Source: Tepidanaerobacter syntrophicus (lineage in GTDB: Bacteria; Bacillota; Thermosediminibacteria; Thermosediminibacterales; Tepidanaerobacteraceae). From it: a stretch of DNA of 64,000 bases. Positions 56,455-64,000 of this stretch are shown piece by piece. The stretch's first letter is position 1, and the number at the start of each line of letters is the position of its first letter. A program made the position numbers and the translations under genes. The notes under the pieces are model-generated. The model was not told where the DNA came from. It saw only the letters and a list, made by a program, of their open reading frames with translations, and did no database searches. Location of the stretch: assembly GCF_001485475.2 (NCBI RefSeq), contig NZ_DF977001.1:1-64000 (forward strand), given 5' to 3'.

Positions 56455-57296
56455 GAAAAAACTTTAAACCGGGAGATGTGACCGGAACAAGATTAATAGT
56501 TTACTATATTGTTCTTATTTTAGTTGCATTCGTGTCACTGTTCCCATTTTATGTTATGTTTGTATCTTCTACACTTTCCACAAGTCAAATACTCAACATT
56601 CCACCGCACTTGAGTTTCGGTAATCAGCTGCTTGAAAACTTTAAAAATCTTTCTGAAAAAATCAATATTAGCAGAGTGATTTTTAATTCCCTATTTATTG
56701 CAATAACCTATACACTCCTTACACTGCTTCTCGATTCCATGGCCGGCTATGCTCTTGCCAAATATGAGTTTAAAGGCAAATCCATAATTTTTGGAATAAT
56801 TATTTCCACATTAATGGTGCCTTCTCAAGTGACCCTTGTACCAATGTTTATTATGATGAATAAAATAGGATGGCAAAACACTTACTGGGCCATTATATTT
56901 CCGGCTCTCGCCAATGCCTTTGGAATATTTTTGATGAGACAAAACATGACTTCATTCCCGACAGCTTTGATAGAGGCGGCGCGCATAGATGGCTGCAGCG
57001 AATTTGGGATCTTTTTTCAAATAGTTATGCCTAATATGAAGCCTGCCTTAGGAGCTTTGGGAATATACAACTTCATGTCTCAGTGGGGAAACTTTATGTG
57101 GCCGTTGATAATTCTCGCAACTAAGGATATGTACACTCTTCCTGTGGCTTTGGCTTCTCTTGAAGGCTTAATGTATAAGGACTACGGGATGATGATGTTG
57201 GGTTCCACAATATCTACCATTCCTATCATAATAATATTTTTGATTTTCCAAAGGCAGTTTGTTTCAGGCCTTATTGGCGGTTCAATAAAAGAGTAA
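56451..57296 (+). CDS. Sugar ABC transporter permease 2 (CUT1, UgpE/MalG type)
   Basis: 281 residues, six TM helices, EAA loop TALIEAARIDGCSEFGIFFQ near residue 170. GTG 56451 overlaps the stop of permease 1 by 4 bp, coupling the two subunits. The hydrophobic N-terminus and the end FIFQRQFVSGL-like tail are typical of MalG partners. Confidence 0.93.
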   Translation: MRKNFKPGDVTGTRLIVYYIVLILVAFVSLFPFYVMFVSSTLSTSQILNIPPHLSFGNQLLENFKNLSEKINISRVIFNSLFIAITYTLLTLLLDSMAGYALAKYEFKGKSIIFGIIISTLMVPSQVTLVPMFIMMNKIGWQNTYWAIIFPALANAFGIFLMRQNMTSFPTALIEAARIDGCSEFGIFFQIVMPNMKPALGALGIYNFMSQWGNFMWPLIILATKDMYTLPVALASLEGLMYKDYGMMMLGSTISTIPIIIIFLIFQRQFVSGLIGGSIKE

Positions 57297-57316
57297 AAAA
57301 TACAAGGGAGGAAAAA

Positions 57317-58630
57317 ATGATGTTTAAAAAAGTCACGATTCTTGCAGTAGTTTTGTGTATGGTGTTTGCTATGGCCGGCTGCGGCAGTAAGCCTGCTGAA
57401 AACAGCACTGAGGCTCCAAAAGAAGATACTTCTGCCCAAGGTGAAAAACCTAAACTCTCAGGAGAGCTGACGGTATGGAGCTGGGATGTAGCTGCCAAAG
57501 CGCTTCAAGAAGCAGCGGTAAATTTTAACAAGATTTATCCCGATGTAAAGATAACGGTAGAGGACTTAGGAACAGATCAAGTGTACGACAAAATGACTAC
57601 AGGCCTTGTGGCAAACGTAGGTCTGCCTGATGTAGTAACCATTGAAGGCGAACGTGTTGCAAGTTTTGCCGGAAAATTTCCGGAAGGCTTTGTAGATCTC
57701 ACTGATGCGATTAAAACAGATGATTTTCTACCTGTTAAAATCTCAGAATGCAAGTCAAACGGAAAACTTGTTGCATTTCCTTGGGATGCCGGTCCGGCCA
57801 CGGTTTATTATAGGACCGACCTGTTTGAAAAAGCAGGCATAAAAGCAGAAGATATAAAAACATGGGACGATTTTATAGCTGCCGGAAAGGTAATGAACGA
57901 AAAAGTGGGAGTAAAAATGGTGCCTCTTGCAGCATCTAGAAATGCCAATCTTTTTGGCATGATTTTGAATCAGCTCGGTTCATATTTCTTTGATGCCGAG
58001 GGCAATACAACACTGAATACCGATGCTGCGATAAAAGCCATGTCGATTATTCAAAAAATGTATGACGAAGGAATAACTTATGATAATACAGACTGGGATG
58101 GTCTTGTTTCGGCTACCCAAAGCGGTAAAATTGCAACAGTGCCCTCTGCTGTCTGGTGGGCAGGCACACTAATGGATGAAGTGCCGGATCTTTCCGGCAA
58201 GTGGGCAGTAATGAGACTGCCAAAAGTAGGGAATGAAGGTGTTCAAGCAGCGGTTTATGGAGGTTCTAATGTTATGATACCTGCAGCTACCCAAAACCGT
58301 GAAGCAGCCGTGGAATTTGTAAAATTTGCTATGACAGATATGGATACCCAGATTACAGCATTTACCAAATACGGCCTGTTCCCTTCGTATATACCAACAT
58401 ATGACGATCCTGCATTTGACCAAGAAGTAGAATATTTTGGCGGGCAAAAGATTTGGAAATTCTTTGCAGAAGTAGCCAAAGAAATTCCCGAGCTCTACTA
58501 TACAGAAGATTTTCCAGAGGTATATTCACGTGTAATAGATGCCCAGGCAAAAGTTACATTAAAACATGCAGAAGTTAAAGCAACGCTTGACGCACTCCAA
58601 AAAGACATAACTAATATGTTGGGCAAATAA
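57317..58630 (+). CDS. Sugar ABC transporter substrate-binding lipoprotein (CUT1)
   Basis: 437 residues. Signal peptide with lipobox AMAGC (Cys ~21), followed by an acidic linker and a MalE/UgpB-type binding domain (GELTVWSWDVAAKALQEAAV; FPWDAGPATVYYRTDLFEKA). It would capture the galactoside for the two permeases. GGGAGG precedes ATG 57317, with ATG 57320 as an equal alternative. A terminator hairpin follows. Confidence 0.92.
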   Translation: MMFKKVTILAVVLCMVFAMAGCGSKPAENSTEAPKEDTSAQGEKPKLSGELTVWSWDVAAKALQEAAVNFNKIYPDVKITVEDLGTDQVYDKMTTGLVANVGLPDVVTIEGERVASFAGKFPEGFVDLTDAIKTDDFLPVKISECKSNGKLVAFPWDAGPATVYYRTDLFEKAGIKAEDIKTWDDFIAAGKVMNEKVGVKMVPLAASRNANLFGMILNQLGSYFFDAEGNTTLNTDAAIKAMSIIQKMYDEGITYDNTDWDGLVSATQSGKIATVPSAVWWAGTLMDEVPDLSGKWAVMRLPKVGNEGVQAAVYGGSNVMIPAATQNREAAVEFVKFAMTDMDTQITAFTKYGLFPSYIPTYDDPAFDQEVEYFGGQKIWKFFAEVAKEIPELYYTEDFPEVYSRVIDAQAKVTLKHAEVKATLDALQKDITNMLGK

Positions 58631-58641
58631 ACTTATTTCGC

Positions 58642-58675
58642 AAGGGGCGTGCCTAACAGGCTATGCCCCTTTTTA
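58642..58675 (+). terminator. Terminator between the ABC binding-protein and GcvPA-like genes
   Basis: AAGGGGC/GCCCCTT outer stem with an inner GCC/GGC stem and a T5 tail. It separates the transporter operon from the GcvP-like genes, which may be read through or have their own weak promoter. Confidence 0.8.
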
Positions 58676-58703
58676 AACTCATTTGAAGCAAGGAGGCTTT
58701 TGT

Positions 58704-60098
58704 ATGGCAAAAAAACCATTTATCCATCCTTATATTCCCAATTCTGTTCCTGGAATAAAGGCCGAGATGATGAAGGAAATAGGGATACAAGATATTGATG
58801 AGCTTTATTCGGAAATACCTGATGCACTAAAATTTAAGTCAAAACTAAATCTTCCGGATCCAATACTTTCAGAATGTGAGCTTGAACAGCATGTAAGCAA
58901 AATATTAGATAAAAACAGCACATCAAGAGAATATTTGAGTTTCTTAGGCGCAGGCTGCTACGACCATTACGTGCCTGCAGTGTGTGATGAAATAAATCGC
59001 AGACCTGAATTTTTGACTGCATATGCTGGCGAACCCTACGAAGATCATGGACGTTTTCAGGCGCTGTTTGAATATGAAAGCATGATGGCAGAGTTGTTAG
59101 ATATGGATGTAGTAAATGTGCCAACTTATGATTGGAACCAGGCTGCATCTACAGCAATCAGAATGGCTCAGCGAATCACCGGCCGCAATGAAGCTGTAGT
59201 CGTAAAGACGATTAATCCTGATAGGCTTTTGACAATAAAAAACTACTGCCACCCTGCAGTAAAAATTATTATTGCAGATTTTGACAAGAAAACAGGACTT
59301 GCCGACCTTGAAGATTTAAGAAAGAAGATATCTTCGAATACAGCTGCCGTTTATTTTGAAAATCCCTCTTTTTTAGGCGTCCTTGAAGAACAATGCAACG
59401 AAATATCCGAACTTGCAAAACAAAATGGCGCACTGACCATCGTAGGCGTTGATCCTATATCTCTTGGAGTAATTGCTCCGCCATCGAATTACGGAGCCGA
59501 TATAGTTTGCGGTGATGTGCAATCACTTGGGATACATATGAATTACGGAGGAGGGTTTGCAGGTTTTATTGCAACTCGCGATGAAGAAAAATTCGTTTCC
59601 CAATATCCTTCAAGGCTATTTGGCGTTACCACCACAGTAGTTCCCGGCGAATTAGGATTTGGAGATGTATTTTATGATAGGACATCTTTTGCAAAACGAG
59701 AGCAGGGAAAGGAATTTGTCGGAACAGCATCAGCTCTTTGGGGTATTACAGCAGGAGTTTATCTTGCGCTAATGGGGCCGAAGGGGATGGAGGATATAGG
59801 AAAGACAATTCTTCAAAAGTCTTATTATGGAGCAAAAGAACTGGCAAAAGTCAAAAATATAAACTCTCCGTATTTATCGTCTGCTTTTTTCAGGGAATTT
59901 GTTGTAAACTTTGATGATACAGGTAAAACCGTGGAAGAAATCAATAAAATGCTGCTTGAAAAAGGAATTTTTGGCGGAAAAGACTTGTCTCAAACCTTTC
60001 CCGAACTAGGTCAAAGCGCTCTTTTCTGTATTACAGAAAGGCATACGGCTTCAGACATCCATAAACTTGTAAAAAGTATAGAAAGCATTTTGAAATAA
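58704..60098 (+). CDS. GcvPA-like PLP-fold protein, divergent paralogue
   Basis: 464 residues, related to the N-terminal half of glycine decarboxylase P-protein. Shared features: PYIPNSVPGIKAEMMKEIGI, YLSFLGAGCYDHYVPAV (~77-93), and AGVYLALMGPKGM. Differences: the usual NASMYDGATA-type segment reads NVPTYDWNQAAS, the GGP of the LSFGGP segment reads NYGGGFAGF, and the conserved SN(I/L)CTNQ is replaced by FVGTASALWG. No GcvT or GcvH is nearby, so a different amino compound is likely. ATG 58704 follows AAGGAGG. Pairs with the next gene. Confidence 0.75.
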   Translation: MAKKPFIHPYIPNSVPGIKAEMMKEIGIQDIDELYSEIPDALKFKSKLNLPDPILSECELEQHVSKILDKNSTSREYLSFLGAGCYDHYVPAVCDEINRRPEFLTAYAGEPYEDHGRFQALFEYESMMAELLDMDVVNVPTYDWNQAASTAIRMAQRITGRNEAVVVKTINPDRLLTIKNYCHPAVKIIIADFDKKTGLADLEDLRKKISSNTAAVYFENPSFLGVLEEQCNEISELAKQNGALTIVGVDPISLGVIAPPSNYGADIVCGDVQSLGIHMNYGGGFAGFIATRDEEKFVSQYPSRLFGVTTTVVPGELGFGDVFYDRTSFAKREQGKEFVGTASALWGITAGVYLALMGPKGMEDIGKTILQKSYYGAKELAKVKNINSPYLSSAFFREFVVNFDDTGKTVEEINKMLLEKGIFGGKDLSQTFPELGQSALFCITERHTASDIHKLVKSIESILK

Positions 60099-60119
60099 CT
60101 TAAGAGGAAGTGATAATGT

Positions 60120-61682
60120 ATGAGCGAGAAAAAGTCGCTTTTAAGAAAAGGCTTTCATCAGGCAAAATGGGATGAACCGGTAATTTTCGAGCTTAGCACA
60201 AAAGGCGAGCGCGGTATATATGTTCCGCAAGCAGAAGAAGAAATTTCAAATGCTGTTGGGGATAGCCTTGATTTAATACCTAAAAACCTGCGAAGAAAGA
60301 CGCCGCCGAATCTTCCCGAAATGTCTCAAGCAAAGGTTCTGCGCCACTATTTGAGGCTTTCTCAAGAAGTGTTGGGTGCTGATGTAAATATCGAAATAGG
60401 ACAAGGCACATGCACAATCAAATACAGCCCCAAAATAAACGAAAAGTTTGCATCTTCCCCTAAAATAACAGAACTTCATCCCTTGCAGCCTGAAAGCACA
60501 GTTCAAGGCGTTCTCGAAATAATGCATAAAACTGATACCTTTCTAAGAGAAATATCAGGTCTTGACAGATTTACTTTCCAGCCGGGAGGCGGCTCTCAGG
60601 CAATTTTTGCTATTGCATCTATGATTCGAGCATATCATGAATCCCGGGGTGAGGGGGATACGAGAAATGAAATCATAACCACAATTTTTTCGCATCCTTC
60701 AAATGCAGCCGCCGCAGCAGTAAAGGGATTTAAAGTTATAACGCTCCACCCTGACAAGGACGGCTATCCAGATATTGAAGAACTGAAAAAGGTAGTGTCG
60801 AATCGGACGGCAGGTCTTATGATTACAAATCCTGAGGACACCGGAATATATAATCCCAGAATCGCTGAATTTACCAGTATTGTCCATGAAGTGGGAGGAT
60901 TATGCAGTTATGACCAGGCAAATGCCAATGGAATATTGGGGATTACTCGGGCAAAAGAAGCAGGTTTTGATTTTTGTTTCTTTAACCTGCACAAGACATT
61001 TTCATCGCCCCATGGATGTGGCGGGCCCGGTGTAGGGGCATTGGGTGTTGTCAAAAAGTTAGAGAGCTTTTTACCGGCGCCTATAGTGGATTTTGATGGT
61101 GAAAAGTACTTCTTAAATTACAATTTAGAGCACAGCATAGGGAAAATACGCTCATTTTATGGGACAATTCCTGCTGTTATAAGAGCGTATGCATGGATAA
61201 TGAGTCTAGGCGATGAAGGTTTAAAAGAAGTTGCAAAGATAGCAGTATTAAACAGTAATTATTTATGCAAAAAGATTAAGGAAATAAAGGGAGTATCTAT
61301 TCCCTATGCCCTGGGCAAATATAGATTTGAGCAGGTCAGATACAGTTGGGAGCCTCTTACAAAAGAAACAGGCGTCACAACAGAGGATATTCAACGGCGC
61401 ATGTGCGATTTTGGGCTTCACTACTGGACGAGCCATCATCCGTGGATTGTTCCTGAGCCTTTTACCTTAGAACCTACTGAATCTGCCTCGAAAGACGACC
61501 TTGATGAATATTTGGAAGCTCTTAGGGAAATTGCTAAAGAGGCTTATGAGAATCCCGAAAAGGTGAAAAATGCTCCTTACAACAGCTGTGTTCATAAAAT
61601 TAATACAGAACCGTTGGATGATCCTAAAAAATGGGGCATAACATGGCGGTCGCATCTAAAGAAAATAAAAGGCGAAAAATAA
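60120..61682 (+). CDS. GcvPB-like PLP enzyme, divergent paralogue
   Basis: 520 residues, related to the catalytic half of P-protein. The PLP lysine is kept in FNLHKTFSSPHG (Lys ~292), and Asp in YDQANANG (~265; canonical YDGANLN). The canonical DS(A/S)HGTNPAS loop is replaced by TIFSHPSNAAAAA (~188-200). The C-terminal WIVPEPFTLEPTES and the KNAPYNSCVHK tail follow the family plan; the N-terminus is longer than usual. It is presumed to form an alpha2beta2 complex with the upstream subunit. The altered active-site loop argues against simple glycine decarboxylation. ATG 60120 with an AAGAGGAAG site. Confidence 0.75.
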   Translation: MSEKKSLLRKGFHQAKWDEPVIFELSTKGERGIYVPQAEEEISNAVGDSLDLIPKNLRRKTPPNLPEMSQAKVLRHYLRLSQEVLGADVNIEIGQGTCTIKYSPKINEKFASSPKITELHPLQPESTVQGVLEIMHKTDTFLREISGLDRFTFQPGGGSQAIFAIASMIRAYHESRGEGDTRNEIITTIFSHPSNAAAAAVKGFKVITLHPDKDGYPDIEELKKVVSNRTAGLMITNPEDTGIYNPRIAEFTSIVHEVGGLCSYDQANANGILGITRAKEAGFDFCFFNLHKTFSSPHGCGGPGVGALGVVKKLESFLPAPIVDFDGEKYFLNYNLEHSIGKIRSFYGTIPAVIRAYAWIMSLGDEGLKEVAKIAVLNSNYLCKKIKEIKGVSIPYALGKYRFEQVRYSWEPLTKETGVTTEDIQRRMCDFGLHYWTSHHPWIVPEPFTLEPTESASKDDLDEYLEALREIAKEAYENPEKVKNAPYNSCVHKINTEPLDDPKKWGITWRSHLKKIKGEK

Positions 61683-61706
61683 CTTAAAGCAGTGGGAGGA
61701 AGCTTT

Positions 61707-62489
61707 ATGGATGTAAATAAAAATATACTAGCTCTTGATGGAAAAACAGCTGTTGTTACTGGGGCTGCGTCAGGGATAGGTTTTGCTTCGGCAAAGACAT
61801 TGGCTGAGTTTGGTGCTGAAGTATTTTTACTTGATATAAATGAAGATGCCGGAGAAAAAGCGGCTGCAGAGATTTCACAAAGCGGCTGCAAAGCTCATTT
61901 TCTAAAGTGCGATATTACCTCCGGCCAAAGTTGCCAAAAGGTGGTAGAGGAAATACAAAAAAGAAGCGGCCATATTGATATTCTACACAATAATGCGGGA
62001 ATTATTATCAGAAAGAATGTCGTTGAACTGGAAGAAAATGAATGGGACAAGAGTATAGATGTGTGTCTGAAGGGAGTGTATCTGCTTTCGAAGTATGTAA
62101 TTCCTGTAATGGCGGCAGGTGGTGGAGGAAGCATTATTAACACAGGCTCGGGCTGGGGACTTAAAGGGGGCGACAATGCCGCCGCATACTGCGCTGCAAA
62201 GGGCGGCGTTGTAAACTTAACACGTGCCATGGCGATAGATCACGGTCCTCAGAACATTAGAGTAAATTGTGTCTGTCCGGGAGACATTGATACTCCCATG
62301 CTAAGAAGCGAGGCAAGACAGCTCGGAATCCCTGAAGATGAAATGATAAAGTCATCTGCCGTTACAAGACCACTGTTAAAAGTAGGAACACCCCTTGATA
62401 TAGCTTATGCAGTCCTTTTTCTTGCCAGCGAAATGTCTTCCTACGTAACTGGAAGCGTCTTAGTAGCAGACGGCGGTGGCCTTGCATAA
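61707..62489 (+). CDS. Short-chain dehydrogenase/reductase
   Basis: 260 residues. Cofactor motif VVTGAASGIGFASAK (~16-30), an Asp after beta2 (LLDINEDAG) suggesting NAD(H), the NNAG motif (LHNNAGIII), and catalytic Tyr/Lys in AAYCAAKGG, with Ser in INTGSGWG. The C-terminal YVTGSVLVADGGG is typical of classical SDRs. ATG 61707 lies after GGGAGG; the GTG at 61692 is within the ribosome site. 24 bp behind the GcvPB-like gene, so probably it oxidises or reduces that pair's substrate or product. Confidence 0.9.
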   Translation: MDVNKNILALDGKTAVVTGAASGIGFASAKTLAEFGAEVFLLDINEDAGEKAAAEISQSGCKAHFLKCDITSGQSCQKVVEEIQKRSGHIDILHNNAGIIIRKNVVELEENEWDKSIDVCLKGVYLLSKYVIPVMAAGGGGSIINTGSGWGLKGGDNAAAYCAAKGGVVNLTRAMAIDHGPQNIRVNCVCPGDIDTPMLRSEARQLGIPEDEMIKSSAVTRPLLKVGTPLDIAYAVLFLASEMSSYVTGSVLVADGGGLA

Positions 62490-62490
62490 A

Positions 62491-62760
62491 AACACATGGG
62501 GACAGTCCCTCCGTGTTAATTGATCTACCCAAAACACATGGGGACAGTCCCTCCGTGTTACCTCGGCAGGCTGGGAAACACAAGGGAAACAGGAACACAT
62601 GGGGACAGTCCCTCCGTGTTAATTTCTCTTCCTTTGGAATAGCAGAGAAAGAATAGCTTTATTTTAAAACATGCACAGGAACACATGGGGACAGTCCCTC
62701 CGTGCTAATTTCTCTTCATTTGGAATAGCAAAGAAAGAATAGCTTTATTTTAAAACATGA
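62491..62760. repeat. Cluster of four REP-like repeats with an 86-bp tandem duplication
   Basis: Copies start at 62491, 62533, 62594 and 62680; each is ~27 bp, opening AACACATGGGGACAGTCC and ending GTGTT (GTGCT in the last). From 62594 the unit repeats with an 86-bp period, including the AATTTCTCTTC...TTTAAAACATG flank, for about 1.9 copies. The same family occurs at 52295-52370. No coding sequence lies in 62490-62957. Confidence 0.85.
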
Positions 62761-62893
62761 GCCCGGGTTTTAAAAGAACACAAAAGAACCGTCCGAGACC
62801 ACTGAAAAAGTCCCCCCCATAAAAGAAATCTGATTCTAAAATTAAACACAAGAAAATGATTAAAAGCCTTGAAATGTCTGGCTTTAAGGTACC

Positions 62894-62954
62894 AAAAACC
62901 CCTTATTCATGGTATAATATAAGTATGATCAAATACCAATCAAAAGGGGTTTTT
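62894..62954 (+). promoter_or_regulatory. Inverted repeat around the transposase -10 region
   Basis: AAAAACCCCTT (62894-62904) and AAGGGGTTTTT (62944-62954) are perfect complements, 39 bp apart. A TATAAT (62913-62918) lies between them, and the right arm includes the transposase ribosome site. In longer transcripts from outside, the stem would hide the ribosome site. Confidence 0.55.
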
Positions 62955-62957
62955 CTA

Positions 62958-64000
62958 ATGCTTCGACTTAAGCCAAAGCAACTGAGTTTTCATTCATTGC
63001 TGTACGACAAAATTCCGGAAAATCACATACTAAAAAGGATAGATTCAGTGGTTGATTTTTCTTTTATCAACGAACTGCTAAAAGGCAGCTATTGCAAAGA
63101 GTTTGGCCGTCCTGCAAAAGAACCGGAAATGATGTGCAAGCTGCTTTTCTTGCAGCATCTATATAACCTTTCGGATGAAAGAGTAATAGAGGAAGCAAGC
63201 TTAAACCTTGCCTACCTGTATTTTTTAGGCCTCAATCCTGAAGATGCCCTTCCGGATAAAAGCCTGCTTTCAAAATTCAGGACCCATCGCTTGGAGGAAT
63301 CAACCTTAGACGAAATCATAACAGAAATCGTAAGACAATGTGTAGAAAAGGGAATCATAGAAGGAGGCAGCGTAAGCATAGATACTACCCATATACAAGC
63401 AAATACCATTAAAAAAACCCCTGAACGGTTAATGAAACATTTAGGAAAAAAGATCATTAAAACATATACAGAGGAAACGGGAAAAACCTTAGAAGATATA
63501 CCCGAAGCGCCGGCCTACAAGGAAATTGAAGATCATAAAGAGGCTAAGGCCGAAATGAAAGAATACTTAGAGACTGTAATAGATAAAGTAAACGAAAATA
63601 TATCCGCAAATGAACAAAAGACCAAGGAAGCAATAAACAAAGCTAAGGAAATATTAGACGACCCTAAGTTTATAAATCAAAAAGGAGTGCGTTCGCTAAT
63701 AGACGAAGACGCAAGAGTCGGCTATAAAAGTAAAAACCATAATTATTTCGGCTATAAAACCGAGTTTGCCATGACAACGGATGAACGCATCATCACTTGC
63801 GTAAGAACAGCGAACGGAGCATATACCGACGGAAACCACACAAAAGAAATGCTTGAACAAACAAAAAAAGCCGGCATAAGGATTGATGAAGTTTATGCAG
63901 ATAAAGCGTATTTTAGAAAACCCATACTGGATGATATAAAAGAAATAAATGCAAAAGCCTATATACCTGTAAGCGAATCAGTCTATAGAATCGATGAAAG
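62958..64000 (+). CDS. IS1182-family transposase, 3' end outside window
   Basis: The frame is open from ATG 62958 to the window end (~347 residues). It starts MLRLKPKQLSFHSLLYDKIP and continues with the DUF772-type N-terminal domain (EFGRPAKEPEMMCKLLFLQH; NLSDERVIEEASLNLAYLYF), then the first catalytic Asp in VSIDTTHIQAN and the second in VYADKAYF. The third DDE residue should lie beyond the window. The charged coiled-coil insertion (~165-235) is normal in IS1182 members. AAAAGGGG precedes the start. Confidence 0.9.
   Translation, partial: MLRLKPKQLSFHSLLYDKIPENHILKRIDSVVDFSFINELLKGSYCKEFGRPAKEPEMMCKLLFLQHLYNLSDERVIEEASLNLAYLYFLGLNPEDALPDKSLLSKFRTHRLEESTLDEIITEIVRQCVEKGIIEGGSVSIDTTHIQANTIKKTPERLMKHLGKKIIKTYTEETGKTLEDIPEAPAYKEIEDHKEAKAEMKEYLETVIDKVNENISANEQKTKEAINKAKEILDDPKFINQKGVRSLIDEDARVGYKSKNHNYFGYKTEFAMTTDERIITCVRTANGAYTDGNHTKEMLEQTKKAGIRIDEVYADKAYFRKPILDDIKEINAKAYIPVSESVYRIDE

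Larger units (their letters stand above)
62796..64000 (+). mobile_element. IS1182-family insertion sequence, right end outside window
   Basis: The probable left inverted end is at ~62796-62815 (GAGACCACTGAAAAAGTCC), a form often seen at IS1182-group ends. The transposase gene follows. DNA to the left (AACACAAAAGAACCGTCC) looks like half of another REP-like repeat, so the element seems to have landed inside one. Confidence 0.65.

Noticed and set aside
58704-61682. Calling the pair a standard glycine cleavage P-protein
   Set aside because: Key P-protein motifs are altered and GcvT/GcvH are absent nearby, so I describe them only as GcvP-like.
62491-62760. The short spaced repeats as a CRISPR array
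   Set aside because: Repeat starts are unevenly spaced (42, 61, 86 bp), spacers include duplicated flank, and no cas genes are present; REP-like elements fit better.

Overview
The window looks like a chromosomal segment of a low-GC Gram-positive anaerobe of the class Clostridia. Supporting evidence: strong AGGAGG ribosome binding sites, frequent TTG/GTG starts, a sigma-H gene, a CIRCE-controlled Hsp20, MurT/GatD lipid II amidation genes, a Firmicutes-type L10 leader, SLH-domain debris and many ABC sugar importers. A Tepidanaerobacter/Thermoanaerobacter-like source would fit, but that is inference from gene content, not a search result.

Layout. 1-2.3 kb (+): the 3' part of a uroporphyrinogen decarboxylase-family methyltransferase gene and a GPH/MFS transporter. 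2.4-13.9 kb (-): a flavin-binding small protein, two translationally coupled CoA-dehydratase-activase-related genes, a compact AddAB-like helicase/nuclease pair, then ftsH-hpt-tilS preceded by tRNA-fMet, tRNA-Met and tRNA-Glu. 14.0-19.9 kb: a GT4 glycosyltransferase and an overlapping alpha/alpha-barrel-like protein (+), converging on a 1191-residue GT-A + GH130 fusion (-). 20-23.1 kb: an M20 amidohydrolase, a hydroxyacid dehydrogenase, a TIGR04076 protein and hsp20. 23.3-30.5 kb (mostly -): the sigH, tRNA-Gly/fMet/Thr, tuf, rpmG-secE-nusG-rplK-rplA-rplJ-rplL block, interrupted by a forward CDF metal-efflux gene; rpoB does not follow rplL. 30.5-30.9 kb: an IS remnant beside the sigH promoter. 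31.0-39.7 kb (+): LacI regulator, ribose-type ABC importer, two Gfo/Idh/MocA dehydrogenases and two TIM-barrel isomerases. 39.8-47.1 kb: SLH remnant, phenylacetate-CoA ligase + ACT protein, MurT/GatD, a C_GCAxxG_C_C protein, niacin transporter and NiaR regulator, lipoate ligase. 47.2-62.5 kb (+): ROK regulator, ROK kinase, class II aldolase, SIS isomerase, PfkB kinase, beta-galactosidase, ABC importer, a divergent GcvPA/GcvPB-like pair and an SDR. 62.5-64 kb: REP-like repeats and an IS1182-type element running off the end.

How the genes work together. The 47-58.6 kb locus reads as import and hydrolysis of a galactoside followed by kinase, isomerase, second kinase and aldolase steps into glycolysis. 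The 31-39.7 kb locus has dehydrogenases and isomerases but no kinase, which suggests an oxidation-first route for an unidentified sugar or cyclitol. The 14-19.9 kb locus has both sugar-transfer and phosphorylase-type domains and may make or turn over an internal oligosaccharide.

The most unusual items are the GT-A/GH130 fusion locus and the GcvP-like pair. The latter keeps the PLP lysine but has changed signature motifs and no GcvT or GcvH nearby. Other notable points are the two-gene mini-AddAB, the REP-like repeats bracketing the lacZ-SDR segment, and a CDF gene preceded by a Fur-type palindrome and a terminator-like leader hairpin.
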